Assembly (NCBI GenBank): GCA_945949735.1
Contig: CAMFFO010000002.1
Span: 1-64,000 of the forward strand
Direction: 5' to 3'
Length of the DNA stretch: 64,000 nt
From: an uncultured Clostridia bacterium
Lineage (GTDB): Bacteria; Bacillota; Clostridia; Oscillospirales; Oscillospiraceae
The notes below the pieces were generated by a model. The model ran no database searches. It was not told the origin of the DNA and saw nothing but the letters and a program-made list of their open reading frames with translations. The translations under genes and the position numbers were made by a program. This document shows positions 56,434-64,000 of the stretch, piece by piece (within the stretch, counting starts at the first letter, position 1; each line of letters opens with the position of its first letter).

Positions 56434-58953
56434 ATGGATATTTTTCGCAAACGGTTCCTGGCCGCCCTGCTGGCACTGACATTCCTGGCAGCGGCCCTGG
56501 GAACAGCTCTGCCGGAAGCCAGGGCGGAGGAGGAATTCACGGATCCCTATGTGCTGAGCTTCGAGGGGGATGTGGGCGGGTATGCCTACAGCGGCGTGCC
56601 GTTTTTGTACACCAGCCCCTTCCAGATGTACCATACCTACCATGCCCCCGCGGGTTCCGACCCTGACTGGCCCTATACATACAGCGCCGAGGTGTTTCAG
56701 TTGATCAACACCACGCTCCTGGCACAGGGCGGGGAGGGAGCCTACGCCTCCATCGGGGCCTATTGTACGGATGTGGCATCCTATACCCGGGGCAACACCA
56801 ATTACCGACGGATCAACCTGGAGGATTCCACCTACCATGCCTCCGGCGCCGCCGCCAGGCTTCGCAGTGTGATCCTGAAGAGCTTCCCCTATGTGACGGA
56901 TATGGAAACCATCACCGCTTCCGCCAACACCTGGCTCCGGGCCAACGGCCTGACGGAAATCCGGCAGCTTCAGGTGGGGGAGGCCATCCTCGCCACCCAG
57001 CAGGCCATCTGGAAGATCACCCATGGGGAAAGCTACTCCATCGATGATGCCTATGTGGGCTGCGGAAACTATGACGGCTCCAACGCGGTGTTCCAGACGA
57101 ACAGCGGGGAGGGGGAGACGGAATACACCGAGAACAACATTCAGATGCTCTTTGAGTACCTGATGGCCCTGCCCGGAACGGCGCCCATTTCCGATGCCGT
57201 CAGCGAGGCTGTATTTGAGGAGCCTGTCTACAGCGCGGTGCGGGAGGAGGACGGAACCTACACCGTAGTCGTCAGCTTCCGGGTGAACACCCAGGTTGGG
57301 GAACGGGACAGCCTGACCTTAAGCGCACGGTGCGGTGACCAGCGTCAGAGCATCGAGCTTACCGAGGGCGGCAGCTATCAGTTCACCTTCCGGGATCTGG
57401 AGGATCGTCCCGAGGTCAAGCTGGAAATCAACGGCTATCAACTGGGCGGGGACGTATACCTGTTTGACGCCCCCGGCAGCCGGGATACCTCCCAGTCCAT
57501 GGTGGGCTATGACGACAGTCTGCTGCCTGTCCACGGCGAGGTGCTGGTGACCCCCGACCGGATCCTGAACATTCTGAAAACCACCAGCGAGGTGGAGGGA
57601 AAGAAGCCTCTGGCCAATATCTCCTTTGAAATCTACCGCGTTGCGGATCTGGAGCAGTTGGAGCAGGGGACGGTGACCCTGGGGGAGAAGCCCACCCGGG
57701 AGGACATCCTGAGATACCAGAAGCAGGAGAATCTGGTCGCCACCCTGACCACCGATGCTCAGGGCATGGCCAGCTACAACTTTACGGAAAATGGCCAGCC
57801 GGATGGGGCATACCTGATTGTGGAGCAGTACAGTGCCGCCACCACGGGCGCAATTGAGCCATTTTTTATCCTGATTCCCGGTACTACAGAGGATGGCTCC
57901 GGCCACAGCTACAGTCTGTTTGTCAGCCCAAAGAACATCTCCGAAACCGGGCCGGACATCAAAAAGGACGTCACGGAGATTGAGAATAACAGCGATTCCT
58001 TCGACATGGGCCAGGAGCACACCTGGATTCTCCGGGGCGGTGTGCCCGCGGGTATCGGCTCCGCCCAGAGGTATGCCATTTCCGATACACTGGACTACCG
58101 CCTGACCTATGTCAAGGGCAGCCCTGTGGTAAAGCTCTTCACCAAAGCAGGGGAGGAGCTGAGTATGACGGACGACACCTTCTACACCCTGGCGGAGGGG
58201 ACGGCTGTGGTGGACGGGCGTACTGTAGACCGGTTCTCCGTATCCCTCACGGCAAAGGGCATGGCCTATGTGGCGGGCAACCTGGGCGAGGGCTCCCATC
58301 TTCCGGAAATCCGGGTATACTACAGGGCTGCCATCAATGAAAATGCCGGGCTTGGGGAGCAGATCCCCAACCAGGCCCATGTGGATTACCTGAATTCCGC
58401 GGGAATGGACTATGACGCGGATTCGGATATCCCCGAGGTTCATACCGGCGGCATCCATCTGCTGAAAACCGATGCTGAGGGGAATCCCCTTGCCGGAGCG
58501 GAGCTGCGGATTGCCCGGGAAGCTACGGAAGCGGAGCTGGCGGATGAAAGTGTGGTCAAGCAGAAGCTGACGGTCCAGGGCGAGGTGCTGGATGTGGTAT
58601 TCGTGGACTTCCTGCCACAGGCGGATCTGAGCGGGGAAAAGGTGGACAGGGTTGTCACCGGTGAGGACGGAAAGGCGTCCTTCTGCGGCCTGGCCTACAG
58701 CAGCTACTACCTGGTGGAGACCAAAGCCCCTGGGGGCTACAACCTCCTTACGGAGCCGGTAGCCGTGCAGATTGACGGGGAAAGCCATCTGGTAACTGAG
58801 GACAAAGACCCTACGGTGCGGATCATCAATACGAAGTTTGTGCTGCCGGAAACCGGCGGTACAGGCACCGCGCTGTTTACAGTGGTGGGCCTGCTGATTA
58901 TCGGATCGGCAGCCATCCTGATCTTTATGAACAGCAGAAAGAAAAAATCCTGA
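56434..58953 (+). CDS. Thioester-domain, LPxTG-anchored surface adhesin with Cna/SpaA-like domains
   Basis: The 839-residue protein has a signal peptide (cut near AEEE at 31-35) and a thioester-type domain in the first 260 residues, with Cys111 in AYCTDVAS and the TQxA motif in ILATQQAIW (Gln189), the pair that would form an internal thioester. At least three isopeptide-type modules follow (KTTSEVEGKKPLANISFEIY, a DIKKDVTEIENNS region, and HTGGIHLLKTDAEGNPLAGA at about 670). A sorting signal LPETGG with a hydrophobic tail and RKKKS ends it (804-839). It should be covalently displayed on the cell wall and bind host targets through the thioester. ATG 56434 follows AGAAAGG. Confidence 0.88.
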   Translation: MDIFRKRFLAALLALTFLAAALGTALPEARAEEEFTDPYVLSFEGDVGGYAYSGVPFLYTSPFQMYHTYHAPAGSDPDWPYTYSAEVFQLINTTLLAQGGEGAYASIGAYCTDVASYTRGNTNYRRINLEDSTYHASGAAARLRSVILKSFPYVTDMETITASANTWLRANGLTEIRQLQVGEAILATQQAIWKITHGESYSIDDAYVGCGNYDGSNAVFQTNSGEGETEYTENNIQMLFEYLMALPGTAPISDAVSEAVFEEPVYSAVREEDGTYTVVVSFRVNTQVGERDSLTLSARCGDQRQSIELTEGGSYQFTFRDLEDRPEVKLEINGYQLGGDVYLFDAPGSRDTSQSMVGYDDSLLPVHGEVLVTPDRILNILKTTSEVEGKKPLANISFEIYRVADLEQLEQGTVTLGEKPTREDILRYQKQENLVATLTTDAQGMASYNFTENGQPDGAYLIVEQYSAATTGAIEPFFILIPGTTEDGSGHSYSLFVSPKNISETGPDIKKDVTEIENNSDSFDMGQEHTWILRGGVPAGIGSAQRYAISDTLDYRLTYVKGSPVVKLFTKAGEELSMTDDTFYTLAEGTAVVDGRTVDRFSVSLTAKGMAYVAGNLGEGSHLPEIRVYYRAAINENAGLGEQIPNQAHVDYLNSAGMDYDADSDIPEVHTGGIHLLKTDAEGNPLAGAELRIAREATEAELADESVVKQKLTVQGEVLDVVFVDFLPQADLSGEKVDRVVTGEDGKASFCGLAYSSYYLVETKAPGGYNLLTEPVAVQIDGESHLVTEDKDPTVRIINTKFVLPETGGTGTALFTVVGLLIIGSAAILIFMNSRKKKS

Positions 58954-59010
58954 CGCGGGGAATGGAGGATGGACCTTTGGCCCATCCTCCATTCGATTGG
59001 GAGGTACACT

Positions 59011-59901
59011 ATGGGGAAAAAACGCATCGTCTGGCTGTACCTGTTCCTGGCGGCAGGGGTGATGATCCTGTGCTATCCAACGGTGAGCAGCGCGGTCAAC
59101 CGGCGCAGCGGCTCCTACGCCATTGGACTGTGGCAGCGGGATATGGGGACGCTGGAGGATAGCGCGCTGGAGGCGCAGCGGCTTCAGGCACAGCGGTACA
59201 ATCAGGAGCTGCTGACGGGGGGAGAGCCGGAGGGGTATGAGGAATGCCTGAACCTGGGCAACGGGATGATGGGCTACATTCGGATTCCCAGAATCGATGT
59301 GGAGCTTCCCATCTACCACGGGGTGGAGGAGGACACGCTGGCCCGGGGGGTGGGGCATCTGCCCGGCACAGCTTTGCCCATTGGAGGCCCAGGAAACCAC
59401 GCGGTGCTCACGGGGCACACGGGGCTGCCCAGCGCCCGGCTTTTCACCGACCTGACGGAGCTGCAGGAGGGAGACCGGTTCTACATCCACACGCTGGATG
59501 AGGTTCTGTGCTATCAGGTGGATCAGATTCAGGTGGTGCTGCCCAGTGAGGGGCAGGCGCTGGCGCCCCAGCCGGGGAAGGATTTCTGCACATTGGTGAC
59601 CTGCACCCCCTACGGCATTAATTCCCACCGGCTGCTGGTTCGGGGAAGCCGGGTCATTCAGGAGGAACTGATTTCCGCTGGAGAGGCGCCGGAGCAGTCG
59701 GGAAGAACTCTGGGACTGGTTTGGCTGCCAATGCCGCTGTGCGCCGTGGCCGCAATTGCCTGTCTGTGCAAGCGAAGCCTTGACGCCAGACGCAGACGGA
59801 ACTATAATACATCCGATGAAACAGTCCGGAAAAAGAAGAGGAAGGGCCGGTTATGGAAGTTCAAAAAATACAAGGGGAAGTACTTAGCGGAAACGCGCTG
59901 A
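59011..59901 (+). CDS. Class C sortase
   Basis: The 296-residue protein has an N-terminal membrane anchor (8-28), then a sortase domain with catalytic His136 (VLTGHTG), Cys198 (TLVTCTPYG) and Arg207 (NSHRLLVRG). The C-terminal second hydrophobic segment (LVWLPMPLCAVAAIACLC) with a basic tail is typical of class C pilin sortases. It joins or anchors LPxTG proteins; the adhesin upstream is its obvious substrate. ATG 59011 follows GGGAGG. Its last 49 bp overlap the next gene in another frame. Confidence 0.93.
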   Translation: MGKKRIVWLYLFLAAGVMILCYPTVSSAVNRRSGSYAIGLWQRDMGTLEDSALEAQRLQAQRYNQELLTGGEPEGYEECLNLGNGMMGYIRIPRIDVELPIYHGVEEDTLARGVGHLPGTALPIGGPGNHAVLTGHTGLPSARLFTDLTELQEGDRFYIHTLDEVLCYQVDQIQVVLPSEGQALAPQPGKDFCTLVTCTPYGINSHRLLVRGSRVIQEELISAGEAPEQSGRTLGLVWLPMPLCAVAAIACLCKRSLDARRRRNYNTSDETVRKKKRKGRLWKFKKYKGKYLAETR

Positions 59902-60590
59902 AGATCCTGGGAGCTCTGGCTATGGTGGCGGATCATGTGGGACTGATGTTTTTCCCTGGGATGACGATGCTGCGGATCGTGGGAAGGCTGGCCTATCCCA
60001 TTTTTGCCTATATGATCGCCGAAGGGTGCGCCCACACCAGGAACAGAGGGAGGTATTTCCTTCGGGTGTTCGTCCTGGCGGCGTTGTGCCAGATTGTGTA
60101 TTACCTGGCGGAGGGGAGCGCGTATCTGAGTATTCTGGTCACCTTCTGCTGTGGGATCGGCATGGTTTTCGCGCTGCAGGATATGAAGCAGGAGCTCTTT
60201 TCCGGGGAGCGTCCCCGGTATTTGGGCGCGGTGGAATTTGCGTTGACGGTTGTGCTGGTATGGCTGCTGAACCGGAGGCTCACCATTGACTATGGTTTCT
60301 GGGGCTGCATGGTTCCGGTATTTTCCAGCCTGTTTCAGAGTGTGGAGGGCGCTCCCAACTGGCTCCGAAAGCTGGATCGGAAGGCGGTTCATGTGGCAAT
60401 GACCGGCGTGGGACTGATCTTGCTTTCCTGGGATCTGAAGGGTATCCAGGTTTGGAGCCTGCTGGCTCTGCCGCTGCTGATGCTTTATTCCGGCAGACGG
60501 GGAAAATGGAATATGAAATACTTCTTCTACATCTTCTATCCTGCCCACCTTGCGATCCTCCAGGGAATTGCCTGGTTGCTTGCAAGGTAA
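59853..60590 (+). CDS. TraX-family membrane protein
   Basis: The 245-residue protein has about seven helices and matches TraX: NALKILGALAMVADHVGLMF, LRIVGRLAYPIFAYMIAEGC, HTRNRGRYFLRVFVLAALCQ. TraX is tied to pilin N-acetylation in F plasmids, but chromosomal relatives are widespread and of unknown role. Translation starts inside the 3' end of the sortase gene (GAGGAAGG upstream), so the two are coupled. A link to pilus or cell-surface modification is suggested by position only. Confidence 0.85.
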   Translation: MEVQKIQGEVLSGNALKILGALAMVADHVGLMFFPGMTMLRIVGRLAYPIFAYMIAEGCAHTRNRGRYFLRVFVLAALCQIVYYLAEGSAYLSILVTFCCGIGMVFALQDMKQELFSGERPRYLGAVEFALTVVLVWLLNRRLTIDYGFWGCMVPVFSSLFQSVEGAPNWLRKLDRKAVHVAMTGVGLILLSWDLKGIQVWSLLALPLLMLYSGRRGKWNMKYFFYIFYPAHLAILQGIAWLLAR

Positions 60591-60596
60591 GGATTG

Positions 60597-60640
60597 AAAA
60601 ATACATCCGCACGACCTTCTGTCATGCGGATGTATTATTG
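60597..60640. terminator. Bidirectional terminator after the sortase-traX unit
   Basis: AATACATCCGCA pairs with TGCGGATGTATT around a 13-nt loop, with AAAA before and TATTG after. Serves the plus-strand genes and the convergent minus-strand gene. Confidence 0.85.
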
Positions 60641-61087
60641 TCAACGGAAGGCGCTGAAGAATTTTGCCAGGGGTTCGATGACGGCGGACAGGTCCTGGAT
60701 GGCCTTGTTCAGGGCGTCAAAGTCGATGGCGTTGATTTTCTCCAGAGTCTCCACCAGACCGTCCTGATTGGTGGAAACCAGCGTGTCAACATTGGTGACC
60801 AGGGAATCCACGTTGGTCAGCAGAGACTGCATCTGCTGGACCAGGGAGGTCACGTCCATGTTTGCCAGCTCCTGCGTAGTGGCTTCCAGGTTCCCCAGGA
60901 TCTGCTCCGCCTGACCGACCATGGCCTCCACCCTGGGCACCGCAACAAAGACCAGCACCACCACAATCACGCAGCAAACCAGACTGATGAGACTGAACAG
61001 GCATTGCAGCCGGGTGTATTTCAGCTGCTGGCGGCTGTACTCCTCCAGAGTAGAAAGGCGCGTTCCCAATTCCTGATCGTTTTCCAT
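60641..61087 (-). CDS. Single-pass coiled-coil membrane protein (DUF948-like)
   Basis: The 148-residue protein has a cytoplasmic N-terminus (MENDQELGTRLSTLEEYSRQ), one transmembrane helix (about 30-52, LFSLISLVCCVIVVVLVFVA) and a long helical C-terminus with heptad-like repeats (QAEQILGNLEATTQELANMD, LLTNVDSLVTNVDTLVSTNQ). Similar proteins (DUF948 type) form membrane-tethered coiled coils of unknown function. GGAGG is 6 nt before ATG 61087. Confidence 0.78.
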   Translation of the reverse strand: MENDQELGTRLSTLEEYSRQQLKYTRLQCLFSLISLVCCVIVVVLVFVAVPRVEAMVGQAEQILGNLEATTQELANMDVTSLVQQMQSLLTNVDSLVTNVDTLVSTNQDGLVETLEKINAIDFDALNKAIQDLSAVIEPLAKFFSAFR

Positions 61088-61126
61088 GTTGTAACCTCCT
61101 TGATGTTTTTCTTTTGAGGGAAGCGA

Positions 61127-61303
61127 AAAATTGCTGTTTACAGTTTTCAAGCACCTTACGTTGCTAACGTAGGGGCGGATATTATCCGCCCGAAACGTTC
61201 CGTTTTTTGAGCATTTCCGGTGAATATGCGTGCTATCAATGCGGTAAGGTTGCGGGCGGATAATATCCGCCCCTACGGTGATAGTGCTGTAAACAACAAT
61301 TTC
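61127..61303. repeat. Family B palindromic repeat, copy B5
   Basis: AAAATTGCTGTTTACAG left end and GCTGTAAACAACAATTTCC right end. Same orientation as B1-B3. Fills the gap between the coiled-coil gene and fumC. Confidence 0.92.
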
Positions 61304-61328
61304 CGTTTTCACGCGGCTTGGGGAAGGG

Positions 61329-62693
<1,365 letters not shown>

Positions 62694-62726
62694 ACGCGTT
62701 CGCTCCTGTCGAAAAAGGTTTCTTTC

Positions 62727-62755
62727 AGTATATTCGATTTTGGGGCAGAATGCAA
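62727..62755 (-). promoter_or_regulatory. Promoter of fumC
   Basis: Minus strand: -35 TTGCAT, 17-nt spacer, -10 TATACT, followed by an AAAGAAACC leader. Near-consensus. Confidence 0.85.
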
Positions 62756-62795
62756 GCGTTGCTTTCGATCCAATGGAGGAAGCGGAGCGTGGAAG

Positions 62796-62932
62796 CCGTA
62801 GGGGCGGCTATTAGCCGCCAGAAACGTTCCGGTTTTTGAGCATTTTCGGATAAAACGGACATTTCCGTAGTCGTTAGGTTGCGGGCGGCTAATAGCCGCC
62901 CCTACGATAACAAATTACCAAACACCAATTTA
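62796..62932. repeat. Family C palindromic repeat, copy C3
   Basis: Core hairpins TAGGGGCGGCTATTAGCCG and its inverse CGGCTAATAGCCGCCCCTA, with CCGGTTTTTGAGCATTTTCG between, a segment it shares with family B. The right end is CAAACACCAATTT. So C3 mixes B-like interior with C-type arms. Confidence 0.8.
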
Positions 62933-62969
62933 ACTGTTCCCCGAGGGGAGAAATGACGCGAAAAGGGGA

Positions 62970-64000
62970 TTATCCTGCTTCGTAGACAAAGACCTGATAG
63001 CTTTCCAGAAGCTGCTGGTATTCCTGCTGAGAGATGGGCTTCCACTGTTCGGGGATGGATTCCACAGGGATATCCCAGGAGTCCAATTCCGCCTTGGCCC
63101 ACTTGGCGTCGCCGCCGTTGGGGTCATAGCGCAGGCAGTCCCGCAGGAAAAAGCCGTCTTTCAGGATGCGCAGGAAGGTGTGGTACTCAACGCCGTCCCG
63201 GGTTTCGGTGAAGCCTGGAAGCTTCCCTTCGTTGGATACCGGCTGAGCACCGGCATTGTGGGCTTCATAGAAGAGGAAGCCGTCCTCATGAATCCACTGG
63301 GTGAGCATTCTTCCCTGTCCGTCCAGCAAGCAGACCGCCCGGAACCAGCCGTCATACATCACGGCCAGATCCAGAACCCCATCGTTGTCGAAGTCGTCCT
63401 GGAAGTAGAACAGCATTTTATCCGGGAAGAGGCTTTGGAACCGGGTATAGAGATCCGTGGCGGATACGGCGCCCTCGGCAAAAGAATGCACCTCCGGTTC
63501 CCGGTAGGAATATTCGTCACAGATGGAGTCATAGACTTCCAGGGAAATTTCCTCCCAGTACATGGGGCTTTCCCGGAAGGCGCGCACATCCTCTCCGGGA
63601 GCATTGGTGCAGCGGAACCAAGGCCCATCGGCGTTGGAAGAAAGATCTCGCTTCAGGAAATCCCGATATCGAAGGGTATCCCCGTCCACCTCCAGGAACA
63701 GGTAGTAGGTCTGGTTTCCGTGAACCTGTGTGGATTGAATGACCGGGGCGCCGTCCTGTGCCCAGCGGATCCAGAAGCCGGTGTAATAGGCGTCGAAGGG
63801 CAGCTCCTCCATATAGCCGTTTTTCAGGGTATAGAGCATGGAATAATCCTGGGCGCTTCCATAGCCTACGGCCAGCTCTTCCGTTCCGTCGCCGTCAAAG
63901 TCCAGAAGGGTATAGTAGCCGTTCGTATCGCTCCGATGGGCCAGGAAGTACTCCTCATAGCTTTTGGGAGCGGTGGCCTGCTGATTTTCCAGGCGGATGC
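62970..64000 (-). CDS. Partial gene: secreted or surface protein with FG-GAP-like Asp repeats
   Basis: The frame is open to the right edge of the window (343 codons visible, N-terminus missing). It contains two FG-GAP or EF-hand-like segments, LLDFDGDGTEELAVGYGSAQ and FQDDFDNDGVLDLAVMYDGW, in which spaced Asp could bind Ca2+. Between are beta-rich stretches (YYLFLEVDGDTLRYRDFL, CSTxx-like not seen). The end is YQVFVYEAG. No fold beyond this is recognised, and whether it has a signal peptide cannot be seen. Confidence 0.8.
   Translation of the reverse strand, partial: IRLENQQATAPKSYEEYFLAHRSDTNGYYTLLDFDGDGTEELAVGYGSAQDYSMLYTLKNGYMEELPFDAYYTGFWIRWAQDGAPVIQSTQVHGNQTYYLFLEVDGDTLRYRDFLKRDLSSNADGPWFRCTNAPGEDVRAFRESPMYWEEISLEVYDSICDEYSYREPEVHSFAEGAVSATDLYTRFQSLFPDKMLFYFQDDFDNDGVLDLAVMYDGWFRAVCLLDGQGRMLTQWIHEDGFLFYEAHNAGAQPVSNEGKLPGFTETRDGVEYHTFLRILKDGFFLRDCLRYDPNGGDAKWAKAELDSWDIPVESIPEQWKPISQQEYQQLLESYQVFVYEAG

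Overview
The window looks like a chromosomal segment of a spore-forming, GC-rich Clostridia of the Oscillospiraceae/Ruminococcaceae type. This rests on gene content and style, not on a marker gene: a SipL-like spore-coat morphogenesis protein, SpoIID-like and PG-binding proteins, a CarD-family regulator, an LPxTG adhesin with its sortase, strong AGGAGG ribosome binding sites, and dense genes on both strands. No rRNA, prophage or CRISPR array is present; one intact tRNA-Ser(CGA) is.

Layout. 0-3 kb: 2-hydroxyacid dehydrogenase, RluA-type pseudouridine synthase, a Cys-rich small protein, a broken tRNA-Ser copy and an intact tRNA-Ser. 3-10 kb: a minus-strand sugar operon (FucI-fold isomerase, DUF4867 protein, xylulokinase-like kinase) diverging from a ROK regulator, then a MATE exporter. 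10-18 kb: a truncated IS5-type transposase, then a minus-strand run of accessory genes, including an FHA-SseB protein and three proteins with N-terminal zinc fingers joined to membrane segments, and a LytTR regulator with a degenerate receiver. 18.8-31 kb: the most unusual block, a plus-strand vWA / PP2C phosphatase / Ser-Thr kinase triad with a fourth unknown gene, convergent with a minus-strand TerB-domain protein / BrxD-like ATPase / Lhr-like helicase trio, followed by XpaC-like and TelA-like genes. These families recur in tellurite-resistance (Ter) associated stress and DNA-processing systems, and similar triads have been listed as candidate anti-phage systems. 31-37 kb: DUF1294 protein, lipoprotein, WYL regulator, endonuclease IV, and an FHA-FtsW/RodA plus transpeptidase pair. 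37.4-42.7 kb: a complete livKHMGF branched-chain amino acid transporter preceded by what looks like a classical leader-peptide attenuator. 43-51 kb: SipL-like protein, two CobW-type GTPases (one with a long His/Asp/Cys run, one with a DUF1980-like tail), PgsA and a spore-wall-type cluster. 51-64 kb: asparagine synthase, pyruvate kinase, CarD regulator, HAD phosphatase, thioester-domain LPxTG adhesin with sortase and TraX-like protein, fumarase, and a partial gene at the right edge.

Three families of short palindromic repeats (here called A, B and C; nine, five and three copies) fill most long intergenic gaps. Families A and B share near-identical ends (AATTGTTGTTTA...TAAACAACAATT), and variants of these ends (ATTGGTGTTT...AAACACCAAT) occur in A and C, suggesting one trans-acting mobilising machinery. 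One A fragment supplies the 3' end of the fourth gene of the kinase cassette, and a B plus an A copy separate the helicase from its likely operon partners.

The clearest themes are Ser/Thr phosphosignalling (kinase, phosphatase, two FHA readers), Ter-linked DNA processing, metal handling and sporulation. Functions are inferred from motifs visible in the translations; no database search was run.
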